A stretch of 5,563 bases of DNA from Nitrososphaeraceae archaeon (GCA_021155845.1 JAJNBK010000142.1:1-5563), one strand, 5' to 3'; positions 1 through 5,316 are shown, counted from the stretch's first letter. Notes: a model not told the origin generated them from the sequence alone. Numbers and translations are program-made.

Positions 1-353
1 GCAAGTGAGAATATTGGACTCTTGCTTACCCGGATTGCTTTCTTTACAGGTAGCATTATCTTTATGAATCCTCCTTCTTCCCAACTTTTAAGATTTCTTT
101 CAAATTCTTCGTATATTCCTAGATTAAAGCATGCAGTGGGATCGTTTTCAAAATCGCAGATTTTTTTATTGTTTATATATTCTCTATGCAATTTTTGCAA
201 CCATTGATCAATTATTTCAGGATGTTCAGTCAAAATGGTCTCTACAACCTCAGCAGTATAGACAGCAATCTTGGTTGCAAGTGAGGCATTAGGAACTAGG
301 TCATATCCTCGCAAGACCAGTCCAAGAGAATTATCCTTCAACATTTCAGACAT
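1..353 (-). CDS. Unrecognised conserved-looking protein, N-terminal part (runs off left edge)
   Basis: An uninterrupted minus-strand frame begins at ATG 353-351 and stays open to base 1, giving 117 residues with no stop, so the gene is truncated by the window edge. The start reads MSEMLKDNSLGLVLRGYDLV. The protein is soluble and charged, with predicted helices (an ATKIAVYTAEVVETIL stretch near residues 28-43, an EIIDQWLQKLHREY stretch near 49-62) and two cysteines near residues 68 and 76. I see no signal peptide, membrane segment or catalytic motif and do not recognise the family. Start choice is supported by a TTTAAT box 25-30 nt upstream, the expected distance for a leaderless archaeal transcript. 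Coding status rests on the long open frame and ordinary amino-acid composition; function is unknown. Confidence 0.7.
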   Translation of the reverse strand, partial: MSEMLKDNSLGLVLRGYDLVPNASLATKIAVYTAEVVETILTEHPEIIDQWLQKLHREYINNKKICDFENDPTACFNLGIYEEFERNLKSWEEGGFIKIMLPVKKAIRVSKSPIFSL

Positions 354-377
354 ATCTAATATATAGATTTTCGAATT

Positions 378-383
378 ATTAAA
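378..383 (-). promoter_or_regulatory. TATA-like box for the minus-strand gene at 353
   Basis: On the minus strand the bases read TTTAAT, 25-30 nt upstream of the ATG at 353. This is where a TBP site sits when transcription starts at or next to the start codon. The surrounding 354-469 gap is almost entirely A and T, so chance matches are easy and the call is modest. Apart from this box and the oligo-T tract next to 470, I see nothing in the gap. Confidence 0.4.
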
Positions 384-463
384 CTATTACTTATAACATT
401 ATAATTATTATCATACTATAACAATAAAAATGATAATAAATGATGCTTTAATAGACAGTTTAT

Positions 464-469
464 AAAAAA
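464..469 (-). terminator. Oligo-T terminator after the SpoIIM-like gene
   Basis: Six consecutive T residues on the minus strand follow the TAA stop at 472-470 directly. Archaeal RNA polymerase terminates at short T runs without needing a hairpin, so this is a plausible intrinsic terminator. Confidence 0.45.
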
Positions 470-1009
470 TTATATATCAGGTAGAGTAACAGATCCATCG
501 AGTTGCTCTATCATCTGCCATTCGATTACAGCGCCGGCTATCAGAAGAATTACAATAATTCCAATCTCAATAACAGTATGAATAGCATATTCTCTCCATG
601 GTTTTTTCTTCACAAGATTGTAGGTAAGCATACCACTTCTAGATATTGCCAAGCCATAAGCAAAAACTTCCATAATTCCAAAAGGTGTGAATAAAATTGC
701 TAGTGGAGGAACATTCTGAAGATAAGAAGAGGTTTCTGCCAGTGCACTGAATACCAATCCTGTAGAAAAACCAGAAAATATTCCTAATCCTATCCCAACT
801 ATGGGAATAAACATAACAAGTGCAATCATGACGTTATTGATGAAAATTCCATTTTGATCAATACCTTCGATTTTTTTTATAAATTCTCCTTTTACATTCT
901 CTGCTTCCTCCTTGTTTATATCGACTTCAGCTCCACCAGAATAAGCAAGCAAAAAAGCAATTGCGCCAAATGCTAAATATATAAAGCGCCGTTTAAAGTT
1001 AAAACGCAA
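470..1009 (-). CDS. SpoIIM/DUF95-family integral membrane protein
   Basis: This 179-residue protein looks like a small archaeal member of the SpoIIM (stage II sporulation protein M, DUF95) family. The name comes from a Bacillus engulfment protein; archaea do not sporulate, and the archaeal role is unknown. Four hydrophobic segments are visible: about residues 9-24, 60-91 (glycine-rich, FIPIVGIGLGIFSGFSTG), 100-122 and 142-163. The segment FTPFGIMEVFAYGLAIS (107-123) resembles the family's conserved 'hG-hhE' helix, with E114. A charged loop (about 28-53) lies between the first two segments and probably faces one side of the membrane. I chose the TTG at 1009-1007, giving MRFNFKRRF with positive residues before the first helix. 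The longer TTG start at 1081 would leave only 20 bp to the divergent DP1 gene and has no TATA box at the right distance, whereas TTATA lies 24-28 nt upstream of 1009. Confidence 0.82.
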   Translation of the reverse strand: MRFNFKRRFIYLAFGAIAFLLAYSGGAEVDINKEEAENVKGEFIKKIEGIDQNGIFINNVMIALVMFIPIVGIGLGIFSGFSTGLVFSALAETSSYLQNVPPLAILFTPFGIMEVFAYGLAISRSGMLTYNLVKKKPWREYAIHTVIEIGIIVILLIAGAVIEWQMIEQLDGSVTLPDI

Positions 1010-1031
1010 CGTGAAGATATGACATTTTATT

Positions 1032-1039
1032 CTATAATT
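1032..1039 (-). promoter_or_regulatory. TATA box for the SpoIIM-like gene
   Basis: The minus strand reads AATTATAG, 23-30 nt upstream of the TTG at 1009. This fits a leaderless archaeal promoter and is the main reason for preferring that start over 1081. Confidence 0.45.
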
Positions 1040-1064
1040 AGTTTTGTCAAGTATAGAAATATAA

Positions 1065-1072
1065 TTAAATAT
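1065..1072 (+). promoter_or_regulatory. TATA-like box for the DP1 gene
   Basis: TTAAATAT lies 30-37 nt upstream of the TTG start at 1102, inside the 92-bp divergent gap shared with the SpoIIM-like gene. The position suits a transcript with a leader of only a few bases. The gap is AT-rich, so specificity is limited. Confidence 0.35.
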
Positions 1073-1101
1073 GATATCCAAAGTAAAATCAGTTCAGCAC
1101 A

Positions 1102-2572
1102 TTGGCCTTACAAAGAGAAATTTCTAACGCAATATCATATGCCACTAGCAAGGGCTATCAGATGCATCCTGATGCTTTTGCGATGCTTAAAGGTCTTGAT
1201 AATGATGTTGTAAAGATAGTACAAGACATCATCAAAAGGAAAATCAAAAAGTTGATGATACTAAGACCAATAGACTATCAACAACAACAACAGCAACAGC
1301 AACCGCAGTTGTAGAATATTCTTCTTCTTCTTCTTTTGAGCAGAATTCCCATAAAATAATCTTAGACCCAACTCATAATATTAACACTGGAGAAGGAGTC
1401 GAAGGTTATACTGCACTCTTTCGTAGTCGCTTTGAAAAATCTCATCGCATCTTGGCATTACGACCAGAAAGTAAAAGGATTATACAAATTGCATCTGTGA
1501 GACATAATACAAATAATTCAAAGGCAGGAAAGTCATACAGCAGCAGCAGGACAGAAGGGAATTTCGTCAGGAACCCTTCTTCTGTTGTAGCTGGTTTGCT
1601 AATGTCAAAGCGTTCAAAAAAAAATGGAATAGAATTAATAATTGATGACTACAGTGGAACAATGAGCGCACTTGCGGTTACTGAAGAATTAAAGAAACTT
1701 GCGATGACACTTACGCTTGACCAGATGGTCATGCTAGGAATCTGGCTTCTCCTGATATTCCTGATCATCTTCCTAACAGATCTAAGGCAGAATATTATGC
1801 AGTTTTAATTTCCGATCTACATGTGGGGAGTAAATATTTTATGGAAACAGAATTTATGAGATTTTTAACTTGGCTTTCATCAAGTGAGGATGAACTTGTA
1901 CGCAAAATCAGATTCTTATGTATTGGTGGAGATTTAATTGATGGTATCGGGATATTTCCTAATCAGGATAAAGAATTGCTTGAACTCAATACTAGCAAGC
2001 AAATGGTACACGCTATAGATTTGCTTGCTAAAATTCCAAAACATATCAAGGTTTTTATAATTCCTGGCAACCATGACCCAGGTCGAAGATCTCTACCACA
2101 GCCTTCATTACCTAGAAAAGATGCCGATAAATTATATTCCTTTGAGAATTTTACAATGCTGGGAAATCCTGCCTTTCTCGAATTAAATGGTGTAAAGGTA
2201 TTAATGTATCATGGACAGAGTTTAGATGACATTATTGCTACAACACCTGGTCTAAGTTATTCAAAGCCGGCAGAAGCAATGAAAGTATTACTGAAGGCTC
2301 GTCATTTATCACCGATATATGGACAACGTACTCCTATAGCGCCTGAACAAGAAGATATGATGGTGATTGCAGAAGTTCCTGATGTATTTCATTCAGGACA
2401 TGTCCATGTTATAGATGTTAAAAATTATCGGGGAACCCTGATCGTCAATTCAGGCACATGGCAGGCGCAAACTAAATTTCAACAGACGATGGGTATTGTG
2501 CCAACTCCGGGATTTGCAATTCTCATTAATCTGGCTACCCTACAACCATTTCAAATGGACTTTAATCATTAA
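1102..2572 (+). CDS. polB: DNA polymerase D small subunit DP1 (frame broken twice)
   Basis: This encodes DP1, the metallophosphoesterase-fold small subunit of archaeal replicative polymerase D, with 3'-5' proofreading exonuclease activity. The product is about 490 residues when three frames are joined. Frame 1 from TTG 1102 to about 1240 gives an N-terminal helical domain (ISYATSKGYQMHPDAFAMLK). The next frame, about 1242-1740, gives a Thr/Ser-rich linker and OB-fold region (RTEGNFVRNPSSVVAGLLMS, IELIIDDYSGTMSALAVTEE). The third frame, about 1742 to the stop, gives SPDIPDHLPNRSKAEYYAVL and then the exonuclease domain. Metal-binding motifs are intact: DLHVGS (Asp 1814, His 1820), GGDLIDG, PGNHDP, MYHGQS and GHVHV. 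The GTG at 1823 lies inside DLHVGS and is not a start. Both breaks equal one missing base modulo 3. DP1 is essential and the motifs are preserved, so sequence error is more likely than a pseudogene, though decay is possible. The gene converges on cdc6 with an 11-bp overlap. Confidence 0.92.
1240..1250 (+). other. First apparent frameshift in the DP1 gene
   Basis: The DP1-like reading leaves frame 1 after QDIIKRK and resumes in frame 0 at NQKVDDTK. Adding one A to the four-A run at 1240-1243 restores a continuous protein. Short homopolymers are classic sites of missing-base errors. Confidence 0.75.
1281..1334 (+). repeat. Trinucleotide-repeat linker (ACA and TCT runs) in the DP1 gene
   Basis: Four ACA codons at 1281-1292, followed by mixed ACA/GCA/ACC codons, then five TCT codons at 1320-1334 encode poly-Thr/Ala and poly-Ser in the corrected frame. 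They form a low-complexity linker between the N-terminal domain and the OB fold. Slippage in threes would change linker length without breaking the frame. Confidence 0.7.
1735..1750 (+). other. Second apparent frameshift in the DP1 gene
   Basis: The family-like sequence LTLDQMVMLGI ends near 1740 in frame 0. It resumes as SPDIPDHLPNRSK from about 1748 in frame 2. The net change is one missing base modulo 3. I recall family members carrying extra residues just before the PDIP motif, so a slightly larger deletion is also possible. Confidence 0.7.
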
Positions 2573-3785
2573 TCATCAATAATGCAGAGAGAATTGGATC
2601 GTCTTTCAATGCTTCTTTAATAGTTAAAACTGGAACAGTAATTTTGATTCTCTGTGACCTACCATATCGTCCTTGGCTCATTATATTACTTATTACAAGA
2701 CCAAGTTGATCAAGCTCACTTATTATTTGAGTTATACGGCGTTGTGTAAGTGGTTCTTGCTCAGTATGTCTACATAATGACGAATAAATTTCATATACTT
2801 CACCAGTATTGCCAATTTTTGATTTCATTATCGCCATTATTATTATCTTAGTATGAGTAGTAGAATTTTTTAATATCTCAAAATTAGTATCTTTCTCTAT
2901 TTTTTCTTGAGCTAATCTAATATGTTTTTCTTCTACCTTATCTGCCTTTTCTCTTTCGGCAATTTCGGCGGCAACCCTTAAGAGATCAATTGCTTTTCTT
3001 GCATCACCATTTTCCTTTCCAGCCATTGCTGCACACAGATTTATTGCTGCACCATCAATAGCACCATCGTTGAATGCAACTCTAGATCTATCTATCAGAA
3101 TCTTTTGTAATTGTTCTACTTTATATGGATTAAATACCATTTCCTCCTCGCTCAAACTGCTTCTAACACGGGGATCTAGTTTATCTTTGAATGTGAGGCT
3201 GTTAGATATTCCAATCAAACTAATAAATCCCCCTTTTGAGATTCTTTCATTTGCCCTTGTAAAATTATACAAAATATCATCACCATTTTTATCTACTAGT
3301 GAATCAATTTCGTCGAACACAAGAACAACATTTAGTTTTTTCTTTCCAATAAAATCAAGAATCCTATCTGTCGCTTCACCCATCGATAGTCCTGTGAAAT
3401 GCACTTGTAATTTCTTTTCCTCTTTGTTAATTCCCATATCCTCAGCTATTTCATAAAGTACTTTGTATGCAGTATTTGCAGATTTTGTATTTATAATTGG
3501 CACTATAACTTCTAATCCCAGTTCCTTGGCTTTTTTGTGTAGATGTTCAATTACTTTTTTAACTACTGCAGTTTTACCAGTACCTGGTTTACCAAAGAGC
3601 AACAGATTTGATGGTCTAGCGCCTTTGAGAACTACAGATAGCGCCTGTGCGACTGTTTTAGTTTCTTCATCTCTAAATGGAAGCTTTTCAGGAACATAAT
3701 CTATTGTTAATGTTCGACGGTTTTTTATCAATGTTTCTCCTATAGCAGCCTTTTCAAAGATATTATCAAGAAAGTCATCGCTCAT
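2562..3785 (-). CDS. cdc6: Orc1/Cdc6 replication initiator
   Basis: This is a full-length 407-residue archaeal Orc1/Cdc6, an AAA+ ATPase that binds origin recognition boxes and loads the MCM helicase. Motifs in order: Walker A GKPGTGKT (65-72), Walker B VLVFDEID (154-161), sensor 1 around GISNS (192-196), arginine finger region DPRVRSSL (204-211), and sensor 2 GDARKAID (260-267, R263). A C-terminal winged-helix domain spans about 305-385 (LTQRRITQIISELDQLGLVI, then a basic wing QGRYGRSQRIKI). I chose ATG 3785 (MSDDFLDNIFEKAAIG). A GTG at 3797 would add only MWIS, and the G-rich GGGGTGTGG just upstream of 3785 may serve as a weak ribosome-binding site. The gene points away from the adjacent origin, so it is codirectional with the fork. 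It ends tail to tail with DP1, the stop codons lying within an 11-bp overlap. Confidence 0.97.
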   Translation of the reverse strand: MSDDFLDNIFEKAAIGETLIKNRRTLTIDYVPEKLPFRDEETKTVAQALSVVLKGARPSNLLLFGKPGTGKTAVVKKVIEHLHKKAKELGLEVIVPIINTKSANTAYKVLYEIAEDMGINKEEKKLQVHFTGLSMGEATDRILDFIGKKKLNVVLVFDEIDSLVDKNGDDILYNFTRANERISKGGFISLIGISNSLTFKDKLDPRVRSSLSEEEMVFNPYKVEQLQKILIDRSRVAFNDGAIDGAAINLCAAMAGKENGDARKAIDLLRVAAEIAEREKADKVEEKHIRLAQEKIEKDTNFEILKNSTTHTKIIIMAIMKSKIGNTGEVYEIYSSLCRHTEQEPLTQRRITQIISELDQLGLVISNIMSQGRYGRSQRIKITVPVLTIKEALKDDPILSALLMIND

Positions 3786-3787
3786 AC

Positions 3788-3804
3788 TTATCCACACCCC
3801 TATC
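3788..3804 (-). repeat. GATAGGGGTGTGGA element next to the cdc6 start
   Basis: The minus strand from 3804 reads GATAGGGGTGTGGAT. A close inverted copy, GATAGGGTGTGA, lies on the plus strand at 3961-3972. The pair brackets the left AT-rich tract. The G string resembles the G-rich half of an ORB but lacks the dyad, so its role is uncertain. Confidence 0.35.
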
Positions 3805-3832
3805 TTTCTTTTCCAGCATAAGAGGAAACCTT

Positions 3833-3862
3833 TGTTAATATTATGTTAACACATTGTTAACA
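3833..3862. repeat. Three TGTTAAYA octamers phased at 11 bp, cdc6 promoter region
   Basis: TGTTAATA at 3833-3840, TGTTAACA at 3844-3851 and TGTTAACA at 3855-3862 begin exactly 11 bp apart, so they lie on roughly the same helix face. TGTTAACA is a perfect palindrome. The group sits just downstream of the predicted cdc6 TATA box and overlaps the expected transcription start. This is what an autoregulatory or repressor operator would look like. Confidence 0.65.
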
Positions 3863-3867
3863 AATTG

Positions 3868-3876
3868 CTTTTAAAG
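3868..3876 (-). promoter_or_regulatory. Predicted TATA box for cdc6
   Basis: The minus strand reads CTTTAAAAG, a good match to archaeal TATA boxes. Transcription would begin about 25 nt downstream, near 3846, giving a leader of about 60 nt and placing the phased octamers on the start site. No TATA box is found at leaderless distance from the cdc6 ATG. Confidence 0.45.
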
Positions 3877-3877
3877 C

Positions 3878-3933
3878 ATAAAATCTAATTTTATTGATTA
3901 AATAATAAAATAATATATTTCATTTTAATCAAA
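3878..3933. other. Left AT-rich tract, candidate duplex-unwinding element
   Basis: This stretch is nearly pure A and T, with only a handful of G or C bases. It lies between the cdc6 promoter and the ORB elements. Archaeal origins usually have such an easily melted segment close to the ORBs. Which of the two AT tracts melts cannot be told from sequence alone. Confidence 0.5.
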
Positions 3934-4004
3934 CTATGAGGAAAGACTTGGACAAGAAATGATAGGGTGTGACTTGCCATGAAAAATCAATACATTGACA
4001 GACT

Positions 4005-4012
4005 TGTTAACA
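4005..4012. repeat. Isolated TGTTAACA palindrome left of ORB1
   Basis: An exact copy of the octamer palindrome lies 35 bp before the first ORB. It matches the copies at 3844, 3855 and 4081. Confidence 0.55.
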
Positions 4013-4046
4013 CATCGTTTGATAAAACATAAAAGCGGTTGAATAT

Positions 4047-4067
4047 GACCCCCTTATTTCCACTGGA
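4047..4067 (-). promoter_or_regulatory. Origin recognition box ORB1
   Basis: Read on the minus strand, this 21-bp element starts with the 9-bp dyad TCCAGTGGA, then AATAA, then the G string GGGGGTC. Known archaeal ORBs have this arrangement: the Orc1/Cdc6 winged helix contacts the dyad and the AAA+ domain contacts the G string. It is identical over 21 bp to ORB2, with the same orientation. Confidence 0.88.
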
Positions 4068-4080
4068 GTGTTATAGTTGC

Positions 4081-4097
4081 TGTTAACAGTGTTAATA
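4081..4097. repeat. TGTTAACA/TGTTAATA pair between the ORBs
   Basis: TGTTAACA at 4081-4088 is followed by TGTTAATA at 4090-4097. They lie between the two ORBs, so a protein bound here would sit next to Orc1/Cdc6. Confidence 0.55.
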
Positions 4098-4107
4098 TGA
4101 ATAATTA

Positions 4108-4128
4108 GACCCCCTTATTTCCACTGGA
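4108..4128 (-). promoter_or_regulatory. Origin recognition box ORB2
   Basis: This is an exact 21-bp repeat of ORB1, starting 61 bp further on and in the same orientation. It has the same dyad and G string. Beyond the 21 bp the flanks differ, which suggests the element is kept by selection rather than being a recent duplication. Confidence 0.88.
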
Positions 4129-4200
4129 ACTTTAAGATTTCTTGTTATTATATATTAATTGATTAACAAATTTCTTCTGTTAATAACTTTAGGACTGTCT
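4129..4200. other. Right AT-rich tract next to ORB2
   Basis: This AT-rich segment includes TTATATATTAATTGATTAAC and begins immediately beyond the dyad end of ORB2. It contains further octamer variants (minus-strand TGTTAATC at 4161-4168, TGTTAATA at 4178-4185). It is the second candidate unwinding element. Confidence 0.45.
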
Positions 4201-4253
4201 CATGTAAAGTTAACAAAAACTAAGCTAATTGTTATCAGAGTTATTACTAGTGC

Positions 4254-4285
4254 TGTTAAGTTGTTAACGTGTTAACTTGTCAACA
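4254..4285. repeat. Four contiguous TGTTAAC-type octamers upstream of the gene at 4303
   Basis: Four octamers abut without gaps: TGTTAAGT at 4254, TGTTAACG at 4262, TGTTAACT at 4270 and TGTCAACA at 4278. They cover 18-49 nt upstream of the TTG start at 4303, where the TBP/TFB site would be expected. Occupancy should therefore control this promoter. The 8-bp period differs from the 11-bp period at the cdc6 end. Confidence 0.7.
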
Positions 4286-4302
4286 GGTAAAGATGCTCTA
4301 GA

Positions 4303-4815
4303 TTGAGCGCAAGCAAAAAGAAGATAAAAATACAACTTGAAGATGCTGAAGGAGGTAAGTATAATCTTTCGCTAGAGGGTAATGTGTCAAAAGAAAAGAT
4401 AATGAAAGTGTTTGAATTAATGGATCTCATAAATCTAGATGGAAAGAGTAACAATGGATATAATGATACAGAAATCCAAAACAAGAACTTGGCATCAGTT
4501 GGCTCAAAGGTATGGGGTATAATTGAACATAAATTTCCATATAGTACTTTTACATCGTCTGACATTCTTGAAATATATGAAGATGAATATAACGAGCCCA
4601 TTCAGCTCAGTATAATCTCGACTTATTTGTCAAGATATTCTGATAGAGGTAAACTGGGTAGAAGTCGAAAAGGAAAAGAATGGATATATAAAATAACTAG
4701 GCCATCGCAGGTAATTGAGAGTCAGTCGAATCAGCATGAGTCTCAGATCCATCATATACAATCCCGCCATCTTTCCCATGATGTCCCATCAACTGTATAC
4801 GACCTGCATCAGTAA
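4303..4815 (+). CDS. Origin-linked winged-helix protein (uncharacterised)
   Basis: This 170-residue protein has no function I can name. The N-terminal part (KIKIQLEDAEGGKYNLSLEG, about 7-26) looks like two beta strands, followed by a helix (KEKIMKVFELMDLI, 30-43) and a short polar spacer. A winged helix-turn-helix spans about 65-131: FTSSDILEIYEDEYN, a recognition helix LSIISTYLSRYSDRG (102-116), and a basic wing KLGRSRKGKEWIYKI. I believe similar strand-plus-wHTH proteins recur in thaumarchaea, but cannot verify this here. TTG 4303 is the first start after an in-frame TAA at 4288. The Gln/His/Ser-rich tail after residue 132 lies wholly opposite the next gene and may be an artefact: one extra A near 4690-4693 would end the protein at TAG 4698. 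Transcription diverges from the origin, through the octamer array. Confidence 0.72.
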   Translation: MSASKKKIKIQLEDAEGGKYNLSLEGNVSKEKIMKVFELMDLINLDGKSNNGYNDTEIQNKNLASVGSKVWGIIEHKFPYSTFTSSDILEIYEDEYNEPIQLSIISTYLSRYSDRGKLGRSRKGKEWIYKITRPSQVIESQSNQHESQIHHIQSRHLSHDVPSTVYDLHQ

Positions 4816-5316
4816 TACTATATTTGAAGGGTTTACTGTTGCTATCCCTAATCACCAGTTTGGAATCGTAAAGTTTCTTCATAAGACGTGATGTGTGCTC
4901 CCGTGTTCTTCCAACAGAGTGCTGGATTTCTCTCGAAGTTCTTGGTCTCTCCATCAACATTTTCAATATAAAATCCATAGTGCCATTATACGAATCTGGA
5001 TGTCTTGAGACAGTCTTAGGCGCTTGTGTGATATTAGCCATATTACTCACAGTGGATATGTGATTATGTTGTTGTTCTAACTGTGAGTCCTGGTGTGATA
5101 TTATATTTTGTTTATAATATTTCGTGTTAGTGTTGTTAGCCTGAGATGAACTATGGGAGATATCATGCTGCATCACCCGCAGTTCCATTGTGTCTATTTT
5201 GACACGTAATTCAGCAATTGCTTTATCGTAATAATTTAATCTATGAGTATATTCTGAGACTATTGATTGATAATAGATATAATAAGATCCAAATTGCTAC
5301 TTGAAATATCACTCAT
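4697..5316 (-). CDS. Coiled-coil plus winged-helix DNA-binding protein (frameshifted near its start)
   Basis: The continuous frame from ATG 5188 gives 163 residues. Protein-like sequence continues upstream of that ATG (IVSEYTHRLNYYDKAIAELR, then VKIDT), a likely coiled coil, until a stop at 5299-5297. In the neighbouring frame ATG 5316 begins MSDISSSNLD and has a TATA box 27-32 nt upstream. Joining the two somewhere in 5263-5296, by one missing base, gives about 206 residues. Order: short N-terminus, coiled coil (about 20-50), Ser/Asn/Gln/His-rich linker, then a winged helix at about 110-178 (DFILKMLMERPRTSREIQHS, a recognition helix REHTSRLMKKLYDSK, wing VIRDSNSKPFKYSITDAGR). It resembles archaeal MarR/PadR-like transcription regulators. 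The tail overlaps the convergent gene by 119 bp. If the frameshift is real, an ATG 5188 start would still leave the DNA-binding domain. Confidence 0.75.
5263..5296 (-). other. Apparent frameshift in the second winged-helix gene
   Basis: The frame from ATG 5316 stops at TAG 5262-5260, while the downstream frame is open only from 5296. The join must fall in this interval. The direction of the shift equals one missing base (modulo 3), the same sign as both breaks in the DP1 gene. Confidence 0.65.

Larger units (their letters stand above)
3786..4302. other. oriC: Replication origin region (oriC) between cdc6 and the winged-helix gene
   Basis: This roughly 517-bp non-coding stretch separates the cdc6 start from the divergent gene at 4303. 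It holds the hallmarks of an archaeal origin: two identical ORB elements, two strongly AT-rich tracts (about 3878-3933 and 4129-4200) that could unwind, and location beside the initiator gene. It also carries about a dozen TGTTAACA-like octamers in phased groups. I see no credible gene; the longest small frame noted (ATG at 3979) has 17 codons. Confidence 0.87.

Noticed and set aside
1010..1081. Longer SpoIIM-like protein starting at TTG 1081
   Set aside because: The extra 24 residues contain the probable TATA box, look unlike coding sequence, and leave only 20 bp to the divergent gene.
1823..2572. GTG 1823 as start of a short phosphoesterase gene
   Set aside because: The codon is the Val of the DLHVGS metal motif. 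Family-like sequence continues upstream in the same frame, so a start here would remove catalytic Asp and His.
3070..3699. Plus-strand open frames opposite cdc6
   Set aside because: They are antisense shadows of a clearly conserved AAA+ protein, with Ser/Phe/Leu-rich composition and no domain.
3788..3796. TTATCCACA, an exact bacterial DnaA box
   Set aside because: Archaea lack DnaA, the copy is single, and the neighbouring initiator is Orc1/Cdc6. I treat it as coincidence.
3979..4032. 17-codon ATG frame inside the origin
   Set aside because: It is very short, has no ribosome-binding site or TATA box at a fitting distance, and contains a TGTTAACA site. I do not call it a gene.
4047..4128. 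Two identical 21-bp repeats with a 40-bp spacer, resembling a minimal CRISPR
   Set aside because: There are only two copies, they have ORB dyad and G-string structure, and they sit beside cdc6. No cas genes are visible.
4272..4601. Minus-strand open frame opposite the first winged-helix gene
   Set aside because: It is Ser/Leu-rich shadow sequence, and its opposite strand carries recognisable wHTH coding with a sensible start.
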